Shown here in pieces: positions 24,479 through 33,968 of a stretch of 64,000 nucleotides of DNA (the stretch's first letter is position 1; each line of letters begins with the position of its first letter). The notes beneath the pieces were generated by a model. The model was given only the letters and a program-made list of their open reading frames with translations, did no database searches and was not told the origin of the DNA. Location of the stretch: positions 47,557 to 111,556 of the IMG/VR virus record IMGVR_UViG_3300023174_000090, one strand, 5' to 3'. Source of the DNA: a virus. Position numbers and translations under genes: made by a program.

Positions 24479-26194
24479 TTAATATTTATCTGTTTTGACG
24501 TCCCAATGTTTGTTAAATGTATCTAATTTAGAACAAATAACATCTGTCGTATATGTTTCTCTTGTAAATCGATGCTTTACATTTAAAATCATCCATTGTC
24601 CTAAAAATCTATCATCAAATACATTATTATTTCCACTAGAAGAATCTTTATCTACAAACAAAAACCTTCCGGGACTTCTATTTGTAAGTCCCAAAGTCCT
24701 AAAATAAAGAGCTTGTCCCAATAAACACAACGATCTTAACATGTGAATTTGAGAATTTCTTGTAGAAAAGAATTTTCTAACATTATGAATGTTATTTGTT
24801 AATAATCCACTACTTTTTGTTTTATTAATATTCATTAATATTTCCGCATTATTATTTTTAGATTTAAAACTATACAAACCTTCTTTAGCAAACTCTTTTA
24901 TCTTATTGTAAGCATCTTCTATTGTATTTTCTTTAAAAAATATGTTAAATTGATTGGATTCGAAATCATAATTATGAGAAGGAGTATTAGCAAGATTCAA
25001 ATCATCAACAGGTAACATTGGAACAAATTTATAATCAAGTATTTTAGATGCAATTCCGGAACTAAAGTTTTTGATAGTCCCTTCCTGTGTCAAATCTGCC
25101 CTTGGAAAATATGGAGGTAAATCAGAATTGCCCATCGTATCTGTAACACTTATATGTTCAACTTGTTGTTTGCTCGAATCTTGTATTAATGTCTTTAGAG
25201 AAGTTAAATAAAATTTTTTCCCACCCTCAACATCATGCCTATCCAATTCTAAAAATACCGGACCTCCGTTTTCTGATTCAAAATCATTCATTACATAATT
25301 TAAATCGCCAATTGCCGATTCATTTGTGGGCGATGTATATAATATCATACCATCATTTCCAGCTACACCCTTATCCCAACGGTCATTATCAAAATTATCA
25401 AAGCGAGTTTTTTCATAAATAATCGAGGATTTTTCATTAAAAGAAGAACCATTTAAAATAGCAGCTTGAGTTCGTTCTACCCCAACTTCTATATAAGGTT
25501 TTTCTGATTTCGGAGAATCAAATTGTTTAGAACTGAAGTTAGGATCCGAATCATTAGATGCTGCTGCTTTTATGATAGATTGTATAGCATCGCTTATTGG
25601 CATGGACCTTTGAGTATCTGATGCATCTATATTTCCCTGATTAGGACCGTATAATGCAGTGGACCATTCTAATTTACGCTCACTCATTATTTGGTATCGT
25701 TCTTCTTGAAAATAAAATTTACGTCTTTTTATTTCAGAATTATCAGTTTTTAAATCCTCTATATCATATATAATCAATTCAAAAGACATTTCCCAATATT
25801 CTTTAGGAAGTTCTATATCTTTTACAATAGGAAATATTTTTAAATAAACTTTGTTTCTGCCATCACTTCTAAATGCAAAAGGGGAATCTATTTTATAAGT
25901 TGGATTTTTTTTATTCGTGGATAATGGATACGACCCTCTTTCAAAAAACTCAAAATCATTAACTAAAACTACGTATCCCTTAGTGTTCCAACTTTCTAAT
26001 GTTTCTTCGATAACCAATTCCTCTATAAAAAAGAACGGAATTTTTATAGGTTTAAAATTATCTAATTGATTATCCATCCAAGTTTCAATATAAAACAATT
26101 GATTTCCAATCTGAACGGTAAATGCTTCATCTGTTATTGCTATAATATCTGAAGGAGCCTCCCTGTTTATATTGGATACTTGTGTAAGATTCAT
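24479..26194 (-). CDS. Baseplate hub protein, gp27-like candidate
   Basis: 571 aa from ATG 26194; a TTG at 26206 would overlap the upstream gene and is less likely. Mostly beta-rich N-terminal half. The C-terminal region (LGQALYFRTLGLTNRSPGRF, then FLGQWMILNVKHRFTRETY) matches the usual end of hub proteins that form the pseudo-hexameric ring between spike and tube. It lies one gene from the tube-like protein at 26200-26799. T4 gp27 is 391 aa, so this version is enlarged. Identification is by pattern and position. Confidence 0.6.
   Translation of the reverse strand: MNLTQVSNINREAPSDIIAITDEAFTVQIGNQLFYIETWMDNQLDNFKPIKIPFFFIEELVIEETLESWNTKGYVVLVNDFEFFERGSYPLSTNKKNPTYKIDSPFAFRSDGRNKVYLKIFPIVKDIELPKEYWEMSFELIIYDIEDLKTDNSEIKRRKFYFQEERYQIMSERKLEWSTALYGPNQGNIDASDTQRSMPISDAIQSIIKAAASNDSDPNFSSKQFDSPKSEKPYIEVGVERTQAAILNGSSFNEKSSIIYEKTRFDNFDNDRWDKGVAGNDGMILYTSPTNESAIGDLNYVMNDFESENGGPVFLELDRHDVEGGKKFYLTSLKTLIQDSSKQQVEHISVTDTMGNSDLPPYFPRADLTQEGTIKNFSSGIASKILDYKFVPMLPVDDLNLANTPSHNYDFESNQFNIFFKENTIEDAYNKIKEFAKEGLYSFKSKNNNAEILMNINKTKSSGLLTNNIHNVRKFFSTRNSQIHMLRSLCLLGQALYFRTLGLTNRSPGRFLFVDKDSSSGNNNVFDDRFLGQWMILNVKHRFTRETYTTDVICSKLDTFNKHWDVKTDKY
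24483..24489 (-). promoter_or_regulatory. Late-type promoter element
   Basis: GATAAATA context on the minus strand, 6 nt before ATG 24476. Confidence 0.5.
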
Positions 26195-26199
26195 ATACG

Positions 26200-26799
26200 T
26201 TAACAATTAGTCGAATTTACATCAGATAATAAATCTACACTTAATCTACTAAAAATAAAAGTTGCAGTACATATAATTTCTGAACCGGATTGGAAAGAAA
26301 AATCTATAGGACTGAGACTTGTTATAAATGCATTTTCATATTTAAATTCAATTACTTTATTATTAAATTCATCCAATCCAAAAACACTAAATGTTGCCAT
26401 ATAATCTGACATTGGATTTTTTAATATTAATTCTTTTTGGGTAACAACTGCCGCTGCCGCAACATCGCTTGTACTATTTTGGTTATCATTGAATAGATTC
26501 AACCATTTCCATAATATCCAATAATTTTGATATCCATTATCTATTAAAAATTTTAAAGACAATGCTTCATATGCAGGTCTCGAAAAACTAGAGGTATTAT
26601 AAACCTGACCCCCAAAAGAAATGGCTTTTTCTGGTATTTTTATATTCGGAACAGGAGAACCAAATGTAGTGAATTGTATTTTATTTGCACTATAAGAATC
26701 CTGCATTACCAAATCTGAGGTTTTTTTTAAATTTTTAGGCAAGTCCATGACAAATAAAAATTTATCATTTCTAGATCTGTTTAAAATTGTTTGATTCAT
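26200..26799 (-). CDS. Tube-fold protein of baseplate/tail (gp19/gp54-like)
   Basis: 199 aa. FTTFGSPVPNIKIPEKAI and the following hydrophobic/aromatic LSLKFLIDNGYQNYWILWKW are typical of tail-tube-fold proteins, with a C-terminal strand IICTATFIFSRL. It probably forms a ring of the tube near the baseplate rather than the main tube, which is encoded at 34952-35521. It lies 5 nt from the hub gene. Confidence 0.6.
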   Translation of the reverse strand: MNQTILNRSRNDKFLFVMDLPKNLKKTSDLVMQDSYSANKIQFTTFGSPVPNIKIPEKAISFGGQVYNTSSFSRPAYEALSLKFLIDNGYQNYWILWKWLNLFNDNQNSTSDVAAAAVVTQKELILKNPMSDYMATFSVFGLDEFNNKVIEFKYENAFITSLSPIDFSFQSGSEIICTATFIFSRLSVDLLSDVNSTNC

Positions 26800-26802
26800 A
26801 TA

Positions 26803-28656
26803 TTAAAATAATACAATTGGCTTATATTCTTCTGTAGGAGCTGTTGATTTGGATTTGTCGAAAGCATCTTTCTCATTTGTATGTGCCTGTAGAAGCCACA
26901 TATATAACTTATCTCTGTCTTCCGAATATAAATCAAATCCCGTTTCAATATCCATACCACCAACATGTGAATACGGAGTATTTATAGAAGGCTTTCTTAC
27001 AATAGTAGATCCTCCTCCTATTAACAACTTACTATTTTTAATTAATTCACTATTATCAGTTATTGGTAAAATTTTTAACGGTCTTCCTTGATCATCTAAA
27101 TCTTGAACTATAAAATATTTTCCAACCAAAGTTGGATCGAGTATAAATAATGCCCATATGAGACCAAAAACTCTATCATCTAAATCCTTTTCAGATTTTT
27201 TTGAAAAAGTATAATTCGGAAGTTTAATAAAATTATCAATTTCTAATACGGTATCAATATCATTTAATTTTACACATTTTAAACTATTAATCCAATATCT
27301 AAAATTTGTTATACCTTTATATCTGGTATTTGTGTGATTGTGAATTCCAAATCTGTGAGTGTTGTTATAGTGTTTACTAAATCCTTCAAAATGATAAGAT
27401 ACAACATTTTCATAATTATGCGTTTGGCATAAAACATCTAAAATTTGCTGTCCATTGTTATTATTTTCAACAAGAATAGGAGGTCTTCCCCAATCTTCTA
27501 AAACGCCCATTAGACGAGTTCCAAAATGAAAAGGATTTATATTATTAGAAGCAAAAATAGCTACTTGTTGTATGTTCTGTAAATCAGAAACATCAAGTAT
27601 CTGAGCAACTGAATTTGTTCTTCCGATTCCTTCTCCCACATCAACACCTATTACATAATAACTTTTAGGATCTGGAAATTTAAAAATTTTATATGCACCT
27701 TCATCCAAAACTAAAACAGGTTCTGGACAATTTTGTTTTAACTGATTTAAATATTCCTCATCAACAACACTTTTATTCGGATCGTGAAATTTATTACCAT
27801 ATTCTTGATCAAAATCTTCTTTCGATCCCATTAATGAAATGGTATCCTCTTTCCATTTATCGTCTCTTCCGGGGACATCCCACCAATTTACAACTTCTAA
27901 ATTCCAACCACTATTAGGTTTTTGGGCATCTTCATATAGTTCATAGAATTTATTATCCTTTCCGTTTGGAGTGGATATAACAACTATCTGAGATTTTTTC
28001 ATAGAAGAAATAATTGGAATTGCAGATCTCCAAAGCTCCTTCATCAAGTCATTAGGACAATGTGCCATTTCATCTATGATTAGAAGATTACTTGTAGTTC
28101 CTCTAGGACCGGATGTTGAGGTTGTACTAATAGTTATTGCAGAGTCATTTCCAAGTATAAAACCATCCTTTCTCCAAGATTTTATAGGAGGTTTTAAATA
28201 TATAGGAAGTTGCTCATACGACATCTTAATTCTAGCAAATATTTCTTTGGCAGTTGCCTCTTTATTAGCAACTATTGTTATTCTTTTATCTGATTGAAAA
28301 CATACCAACCATAAAGCATATATGGTTATGGTAGTGGTTTTGCCCGATTGACGTGAACTTAAAATAACGTTAAATCGTTCATTTTTAAATGATTTTAAAA
28401 GACGTTTTTGATATTTATATAATTCTATTTTTTTCTTCCCATCTTCTGTTATTATATAAAAATAATTTTCCGCAAAATGTAAAATACTTTTAACACATGT
28501 TTTCAATTCGGACTTCATATCTTCAGTCCATTTGAAAAGTGCATCTTTTCTTAAAATATTTTCATTCCCTTGGTAGAATTTTCCATCGACTAATATTTCA
28601 TCAATATCTATATCATCTACAGAATTTTCTTCTTTTTTTACTTTTTTTCTGGGCAT
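26803..28656 (-). CDS. 17: Terminase large subunit (gp17-like)
   Basis: 617 aa packaging motor (T4 gp17 is 610). ATPase: Walker A SRQSGKTT (101-108), Walker B LLIIDEMAHC (191-200; D195, E196), coupling motif VVISTPNGKDN (225-235). Nuclease (RNase H fold): GVDVGEG with Asp 339, ILVENNNNGQQ with Glu 397 and a late DDRVFGLIW. All expected catalytic acids are present. It cuts and translocates concatemeric DNA into proheads. No small terminase gene is apparent beside it. An upstream CTAAATA late element and GATAGG lie just before its ATG. Confidence 0.95.
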   Translation of the reverse strand: MPRKKVKKEENSVDDIDIDEILVDGKFYQGNENILRKDALFKWTEDMKSELKTCVKSILHFAENYFYIITEDGKKKIELYKYQKRLLKSFKNERFNVILSSRQSGKTTTITIYALWLVCFQSDKRITIVANKEATAKEIFARIKMSYEQLPIYLKPPIKSWRKDGFILGNDSAITISTTSTSGPRGTTSNLLIIDEMAHCPNDLMKELWRSAIPIISSMKKSQIVVISTPNGKDNKFYELYEDAQKPNSGWNLEVVNWWDVPGRDDKWKEDTISLMGSKEDFDQEYGNKFHDPNKSVVDEEYLNQLKQNCPEPVLVLDEGAYKIFKFPDPKSYYVIGVDVGEGIGRTNSVAQILDVSDLQNIQQVAIFASNNINPFHFGTRLMGVLEDWGRPPILVENNNNGQQILDVLCQTHNYENVVSYHFEGFSKHYNNTHRFGIHNHTNTRYKGITNFRYWINSLKCVKLNDIDTVLEIDNFIKLPNYTFSKKSEKDLDDRVFGLIWALFILDPTLVGKYFIVQDLDDQGRPLKILPITDNSELIKNSKLLIGGGSTIVRKPSINTPYSHVGGMDIETGFDLYSEDRDKLYMWLLQAHTNEKDAFDKSKSTAPTEEYKPIVLF

Positions 28657-28658
28657 AC

Positions 28659-29015
28659 CTATCTATTTAGTTGGTTTTTTAATTCCGAAAGTACATAAGA
28701 AACCAATTGAGATTTTAATATTTTCAATTCTTTACCCGCCTCTGGCATTATTACAGGATTTTTAATATTATTATATGTACAAATTAACCACCAAAGTTCC
28801 ATTGTGTTATAATTTTTAAAAGATATTAGAGGCCATGTATCATTTTCCTTAACATAATATGAGATTTCTGCATTTGAATTATTAGACGGAAAAACATTTA
28901 TAGATCTTAATAAATTATAAAATCTAAAATTATTATCATCTTCATAGACATTTAAAAAATTTTCATATCTATATAAAGATAAGTTAGGGAGATCTGTAAT
29001 CGAGTTTTGTTTCAT
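28659..29015 (-). CDS. 53: Baseplate wedge protein gp53-like (LysM fold)
   Basis: 118 aa, shorter than T4 gp53 (196). N-terminal YRYENFLNVYEDDN, then a LysM-like domain (YYVKENDTWPLISFKNYN; LWWLICTYNNIKNP; GKELKIL), the usual pattern of phage gp53/LysM baseplate proteins. It lies 4 nt from the upstream tube-cap gene and just before the terminase, within the late block. Confidence 0.75.
   Translation of the reverse strand: MKQNSITDLPNLSLYRYENFLNVYEDDNNFRFYNLLRSINVFPSNNSNAEISYYVKENDTWPLISFKNYNTMELWWLICTYNNIKNPVIMPEAGKELKILKSQLVSYVLSELKNQLNR
28664..28670 (-). promoter_or_regulatory. Weak late-type promoter element
   Basis: CTAAATA on the minus strand, 7 nt before ATG 28656. Confidence 0.35.
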
Positions 29016-29019
29016 AACA

Positions 29020-29961
29020 TTATTCAGGAGTTGGAGGTATAATTACCTTTACTTTATTTGAATCTGAAAAAGAACCCGATAAAATATTTACACTATCCTC
29101 CATTAACGATTCTAATGTAATTTCTATTTTATATGCTTCCGGTATTAAACACGCTTTTCCGTCTCCAATATCTACGGATCGAGTAGTTCCTATCGACTTT
29201 ACATCAAGAGATGACATATATGCAGCAGGCATGTATAGTCCTTTAAAATTAAGACCTTCTGCAAGATAAAGACTCGGAGCGATATGAGTCAAAAAACTAG
29301 TTTTAGTTTTTACGTTTTGAAGTTGTAACAGTTGACATAAATAAAAATTATCTTTAGTGTTTTTTAAGCTAACAGTATTGTATAGTGGAAATGATATTGA
29401 TATGGACCTTTTACTAGTGTTTCCGAAAAAACTAGGAGGCTCAAATCCAAATCCGGTAGAAAACATAGATGCAACATCCTTTCCCTTTTCGATATATCCC
29501 CCGAAAAAGGGTATGTTAGAAAGCTCAACGGGTTTCCAAGTGTTTTTTATATTTCCAGTAACACTGGCAGCATTTCCCACAAAATATGGAAAGTTATATA
29601 TAAAGCCAGTTTCCATACCCGTATATAACTGTTGATATGGATCCATACCCGCAGTGCTATCGGTAATAGGAGCATCATATATGCTACCAACACTTGAAAC
29701 ATTTTTTAAATATTCCCAAACGTTACTAAGATTTTGCAGCCATTTTCCTTTGGTAAGTTTATATTCTGTCAATTGTATTGATGGAACTTCACTATTAATT
29801 TCAGTATTATTTGATTGTATATTTCTCCACGAAAAATTATTCACAACATCAATAGGATTACTACCCACTCCGATAGTATTAACAACAGGATATTTATACG
29901 ACAAACTTCCTGATGTTGAATCTGCATCATTTAAAATAAACAAAGGACTTGTATATGCCAT
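29020..29961 (-). CDS. Baseplate tail-tube cap, gp48/gp54-like
   Basis: 313 aa. The C-terminal half has SISISFPLYNTVSLKNTKDN, LNFKGLYMPAAYMSSL and IPEAYKIEITLESLM, which match the conserved part of T4 gp48/gp54 proteins that nucleate the tail tube on the baseplate. The N-terminal half is specific to this phage. It sits between tape measure and gp53, as expected for tail-initiation genes. Confidence 0.7.
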   Translation of the reverse strand: MAYTSPLFILNDADSTSGSLSYKYPVVNTIGVGSNPIDVVNNFSWRNIQSNNTEINSEVPSIQLTEYKLTKGKWLQNLSNVWEYLKNVSSVGSIYDAPITDSTAGMDPYQQLYTGMETGFIYNFPYFVGNAASVTGNIKNTWKPVELSNIPFFGGYIEKGKDVASMFSTGFGFEPPSFFGNTSKRSISISFPLYNTVSLKNTKDNFYLCQLLQLQNVKTKTSFLTHIAPSLYLAEGLNFKGLYMPAAYMSSLDVKSIGTTRSVDIGDGKACLIPEAYKIEITLESLMEDSVNILSGSFSDSNKVKVIIPPTPE

Positions 29962-29966
29962 ATATA

Positions 29967-29973
29967 TATTTAT
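29967..29973 (-). promoter_or_regulatory. Late-type promoter element
   Basis: CATAAATA context on the minus strand, 5 nt before ATG 29961. Confidence 0.5.
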
Positions 29974-32165
29974 GGTTTATATGGCTGTCTAGCCATATTT
30001 CCAGTTTGAATTTTTCGATACGATTCTATCGGATCTCCTCCCCCACCACCGGAAGACCCCCCGACAATAACTGATGACGCTCCTCTAGACTCTTGTAATT
30101 TAAATATAGAATCAGCCGAAAGGTCCACAACTGGAGGCGTAGAAGCAGGAGTTGCCCTCGGAGCAACAATTACAGGAACAGGAGGAGGAGTTGGTGCAGC
30201 GGTAGGTTGGAGCGGAATAAATCTCCTCTGAGGAGCATCGGACGCAGGAGACGAGGACGGAGCAGGTATAACTGAAGCAGTAGCTGATTTTCCACCAACA
30301 GAAGGCGTAGCAGGCGGCTGTGGAGTGACAGACGGCTGTGGCGTAGCAGACGGCATAGCCGATTGCGGAGAAGAACTTGAACTACTTTGCAGGGGAGAGT
30401 TATTATTTTCCGAAGCAATTCTCTGAGATTCCGCCGCATTCTTATCTCGCATGAATTGTTCATGTCTCTTTGCTTCATAATTTTCCAACCAGACACTACC
30501 CGCCAGCCCCACTCCAGTACCAATCGCAGTTCCGACTGGACCTCCTATAAGGGTTCCCACTATGCCACCAATCCAAGGCAAAATAGCAGAAACAAACCTC
30601 AGAAACGCTCCTAATATATCTCCTTCGATTATTCTAGCAATTGCTTGATATGCACCATATGCAAATTGCAAGGGAACCGCTATTCTACCCAACCAACCAG
30701 CAATACGCATACCAAATTGTCCCAAAGCAGTAGATCCTTTTGTTAAAAAACCGCCAATCAATGGAAGTTTAGTTAAAAAACTACCAATCGATCCAAAAAA
30801 TCCTTTAATTTTTCCAAAAATTGTTCCAATAGATCCCGATACTGATTTTGCAGCATTCAATAATTTCGGTGGTATAATTTTATTTAAAAACGAACGTACC
30901 TTATTTGCGTTTGCTAATGCGGCCTTATTAATTTTTAAAACGTCTCTATATACTTTTCCCAAGGGACGTTTAATTGTTAAAAGAGATACCATAAATACAT
31001 TTTTTATCAAGTCTTGCATCTTTGGACTATCAAGTCCCGTCATTATTTGCAATCCTTTAGCCGCCTTTTCAACCTCCGTCTTATATCCAAAAAAACCAGC
31101 CATCTTATCAATCGCCCACCCCAGTTTATCTCCAAATAATGCGAATGCTAATGTAGCTCCCGATATCATCGGAAGATAACGCATTAAAGTAGGTAGTCCA
31201 CTTCTCGCCAGCCATCCCGCTAACAATCCCACACCTGCCAATTCCGCGCCAGAAGCCTGTGTAGGTTTTTTTCGTATTCTTTCTAAACTATCTCTACTCT
31301 CTTCGTTTGTTAATAAAATTTTTCGTAATAAAATACTTTGATCTTTACTATCTAAATTTAAAGATTTTAATATTTTAACAGCAGAAGTTTCATCTAAAGT
31401 TATCGATCTTTCTCCAGATTTTCGTAATAATTCTATACTATTTGGACTCAATTCTTGTTTTTTATCTACAAATTTCTGAAATATTTCATTCAATTGTTCT
31501 TTTTTTATTCCAGTAATTTTAGATAATGACTCGATTTTCTCCTCATCAAATTTAAATTTTGATTCGTTTGATCGTATTAAAGAATCAAGTTTATCTAAAA
31601 TATTGGGACCGAAATAATCCAATCCAACAGGAGATGTTGTAGTTAATTTATTTGGTATGTTTTGTATCTTTTCTTTTAATTTACTAACAATATCAGACAA
31701 TCCCGTATTTTCCAAACTTACAGAAATTTTATCTGCCATTTGCTGTGGATTCGTAGTCGAATTTGTAGTCGAATTTGTATTAATATTATTTGAAATTTCG
31801 GATAGTTTAGAATTTGTTTCCTCTTCTATTTTTGAAAAATTTTCCTTAATATTATTAGAAATCTCTATAGCCTTTTCTAAAATTTCTTTTCTTAATACTC
31901 CAAGGGGGGATCCCTCAACAGTTTCTCGGGGAATTCCTAAAACATCAGATACTATTTTAGAATAATCTACTTCAGATAATGATTGTTTCATCTTATCTGA
32001 TGATTTTTTAGCAGAATCTTCAATATCCTGCTGAATCGCTTTGATGTTTTGTTTATGTTCCGGATTTAATCCCAAAAAAACTTCTAAAAGTTTATTTGAA
32101 TCTAATGAACCTATTACAGGTATTCCATTTTCTTTTAAAAATCGATTTAAATCATCAAATGACAT
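29970..32165 (-). CDS. Tail tape measure protein
   Basis: 731 aa. N-terminal about 270 residues are helical and charged; 285-345 and 460-560 contain hydrophobic segments with many Gly/Ala (GVGLLAGWLARSGLP; GGIVGTLIGGPVGTAIGTG), and the last about 150 residues are Pro/Ser/Ala-rich. This composition, the position after chaperone-like genes and before the tube cap, and being the longest protein in the tail module all indicate the tape measure. The start codon lies within a perfect 14-bp inverted repeat. Confidence 0.8.
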   Translation of the reverse strand: MSFDDLNRFLKENGIPVIGSLDSNKLLEVFLGLNPEHKQNIKAIQQDIEDSAKKSSDKMKQSLSEVDYSKIVSDVLGIPRETVEGSPLGVLRKEILEKAIEISNNIKENFSKIEEETNSKLSEISNNINTNSTTNSTTNPQQMADKISVSLENTGLSDIVSKLKEKIQNIPNKLTTTSPVGLDYFGPNILDKLDSLIRSNESKFKFDEEKIESLSKITGIKKEQLNEIFQKFVDKKQELSPNSIELLRKSGERSITLDETSAVKILKSLNLDSKDQSILLRKILLTNEESRDSLERIRKKPTQASGAELAGVGLLAGWLARSGLPTLMRYLPMISGATLAFALFGDKLGWAIDKMAGFFGYKTEVEKAAKGLQIMTGLDSPKMQDLIKNVFMVSLLTIKRPLGKVYRDVLKINKAALANANKVRSFLNKIIPPKLLNAAKSVSGSIGTIFGKIKGFFGSIGSFLTKLPLIGGFLTKGSTALGQFGMRIAGWLGRIAVPLQFAYGAYQAIARIIEGDILGAFLRFVSAILPWIGGIVGTLIGGPVGTAIGTGVGLAGSVWLENYEAKRHEQFMRDKNAAESQRIASENNNSPLQSSSSSSPQSAMPSATPQPSVTPQPPATPSVGGKSATASVIPAPSSSPASDAPQRRFIPLQPTAAPTPPPVPVIVAPRATPASTPPVVDLSADSIFKLQESRGASSVIVGGSSGGGGGDPIESYRKIQTGNMARQPYKP

Positions 32166-32192
32166 ATATAATACTTAATATATATGTCATTT
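32157..32192. repeat. Perfect 14-bp inverted repeat over tape-measure start
   Basis: Arms 32157-32170 and 32179-32192 are exact reverse complements with an 8-nt loop. The minus-strand ATG (32165-32163) is inside one arm. A T-run follows on the plus strand. Confidence 0.85.
32172..32178 (-). promoter_or_regulatory. Variant late-type promoter element
   Basis: TTAAGTA on the minus strand in the loop of the inverted repeat, 6 nt before ATG 32165. Confidence 0.35.
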
Positions 32193-32208
32193 TTTTATAT
32201 TTATGAAA

Positions 32209-33015
32209 TTAATTTGATATAAAAATCAAACTATCTGCTTCTAAAATTTTAGTATATTCTAAATAAGAAACTTCCGACACCGCATTTATTTCGTTTTTAA
32301 TATTCATTATACTTTGCAATATATTTTGTATTAAAGTTGCAGGAAGTTTTTCCACAATTTGAATCTTCTGTGGAATATGTAATGAATCGTAATTAATATC
32401 ATTATCATTTATATGTATGGATTTAATATATTTTGCAGTTTCTCCTATAAATGCATCTGTTATAAGATTTTTTATATCATCTACATTATTTTCTTTTCTT
32501 TCTTTATTATAAATATAGGAATCAAAATCGCCCTCCGCATAAAATTTTGGTATACTTAAAATAACATTGACTGAAATTTCATTTTTAGCATACGTAACAT
32601 TTTTATTTTCAGGATGTTTAAATGATTTATATTTATCTAAAATAGAAAGTATGTTAATATCAGATTGAATTTTAGGATCTTCAGAAAAAATAACATTTAT
32701 TGTTTCTGAAATTTGACTCCTTATGTGAAAAGCTATAGAATTTTTATCTATAATAGTAAGAGTTTTAAGCACTTCCGCATCCTCTTCACAATTAGAGGAT
32801 AAAATTTCATAAAATATTTTAGAAAATGTTGATTTGGAAACAGAAGAGTCAATTGCAGACTCTATAATAGTTTTTTGTTGTTTGGCGTTTATTTCTTGAA
32901 ATCGAATAGTACGCTCCAAAGAAGGAACCCATGCATCCACATAAAAATTTTCTTTTGCTATTTTATTTAATTTATTTAAAGCGTCTGTAAAATTTAAAAT
33001 ATTATTTTCGTTCAT
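32209..33015 (-). CDS. Baseplate hub/assembly protein, gp26-like
   Basis: 268 aa from ATG 33015; an upstream ATG at 33042 would overlap the previous gene. FYVDAWVPSLERTIRFQEI followed by NAKQQKTIIESAID (about 25-60) is the typical opening of T4 gp26/gp51-type baseplate hub assembly proteins. The rest is helical. It pairs with the upstream gene, which has a similar opening, and both precede the tape measure, the usual place of tail assembly chaperones. Confidence 0.65.
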   Translation of the reverse strand: MNENNILNFTDALNKLNKIAKENFYVDAWVPSLERTIRFQEINAKQQKTIIESAIDSSVSKSTFSKIFYEILSSNCEEDAEVLKTLTIIDKNSIAFHIRSQISETINVIFSEDPKIQSDINILSILDKYKSFKHPENKNVTYAKNEISVNVILSIPKFYAEGDFDSYIYNKERKENNVDDIKNLITDAFIGETAKYIKSIHINDNDINYDSLHIPQKIQIVEKLPATLIQNILQSIMNIKNEINAVSEVSYLEYTKILEADSLIFISN

Positions 33016-33020
33016 GCAAT

Positions 33021-33028
33021 AATTTATA
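33021..33028 (-). promoter_or_regulatory. Late-type promoter element
   Basis: TATAAATT on the minus strand, 5 nt before ATG 33015; supports that start over the upstream ATG. Confidence 0.45.
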
Positions 33029-33031
33029 CAA

Positions 33032-33955
33032 TTATCCACCATATTCAAGCATTAAATCTTGTAAATTCGTTGATTGAGAAGTTGACTCTTGAGCATTTTG
33101 ATTTCTATATTCCATTTCTTCTTCTATGAATGAAAAGAAAACCCTTCTATCGGATATTGATAAATTATCTACATATTGGGGATTTATATTTTTAGATGCC
33201 AACATATAATATTCTTGATATATATTTCTCAAATCGCCAAAACTAAATAATAATCGCAAAAAATAAGGTATTGAACTATTAAAAAAATTTAATTTTAAAG
33301 AATCTAATCTAGATATTTTAAAAAAATTTATATCGCTTGTGGATTTTAACATATCGTATATAGAAGCTTCTATTTTGGATTTCAAAGTTACTGGAAACTT
33401 TTCATACAAATTATTTTTTTCATTGGAATTTAATTGTGAAAATTCAATAAGAGAATTTTCAACATATAATTTACTTATAAACTCATAAAATGGATAATCA
33501 TACAATTTTTTATCTGTATTAAAATAGAGTCCATCGGATTTAAAATTTGGTATATCTAATTTACATTCAATGTTTTTATAAGATATTTTTTCTTTAAAAA
33601 TTGAATTAAAATGTTGATATATTGATATCATAAGATTATTTAAATTTAATGTTATTGTTATATTTTTATTATTTTCATTTAATATTAACTTTAATTCATC
33701 TCCAATACTAATATTACGTATTTTTATTGCATAAAGAAAAAACTCTATTAAATTTATATCTTTTAAATCTTCTTTATTTTCTGTGCAGTTTTCTAATATT
33801 TTTTTTAATATTCTATAAAATTCTGCATGATTTTCTTCATTTTCTGAAGGAAATATAATATTTGTTTTTGATAATATAAGCTGCTCTTTTGTATTAAATT
33901 CTCTATAATAGAGAACTTTTTTAGAAAATGGCATCTCCGAAGAATAAACGTACAT
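33032..33955 (-). CDS. Tail assembly protein, gp26/gp51-like paralog
   Basis: 307 aa. The opening KKVLYYREFNTKEQLILSK resembles the conserved start of gp26/gp51-type proteins (target-binding then K-E-Q). The body is Asn/Lys/Ile-rich and helical, with NLQDLMLEYGG at the end. Probably a chaperone or transient hub component acting with the next gene on the tape measure. No close motif allows a firmer call. Confidence 0.55.
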   Translation of the reverse strand: MYVYSSEMPFSKKVLYYREFNTKEQLILSKTNIIFPSENEENHAEFYRILKKILENCTENKEDLKDINLIEFFLYAIKIRNISIGDELKLILNENNKNITITLNLNNLMISIYQHFNSIFKEKISYKNIECKLDIPNFKSDGLYFNTDKKLYDYPFYEFISKLYVENSLIEFSQLNSNEKNNLYEKFPVTLKSKIEASIYDMLKSTSDINFFKISRLDSLKLNFFNSSIPYFLRLLFSFGDLRNIYQEYYMLASKNINPQYVDNLSISDRRVFFSFIEEEMEYRNQNAQESTSQSTNLQDLMLEYGG

Positions 33956-33961
33956 TATTTT

Positions 33962-33968
33962 TATTTAT
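33962..33968 (-). promoter_or_regulatory. Late-type promoter element
   Basis: CATAAATA context on the minus strand, 6 nt before ATG 33955. Confidence 0.5.

Noticed and set aside
30170-30523. 117-aa minus-strand frame, Leu/Arg-rich
   Set aside because: Alternative frame of the Pro/Ser-rich end of the tape measure gene; low-complexity repeats create it.
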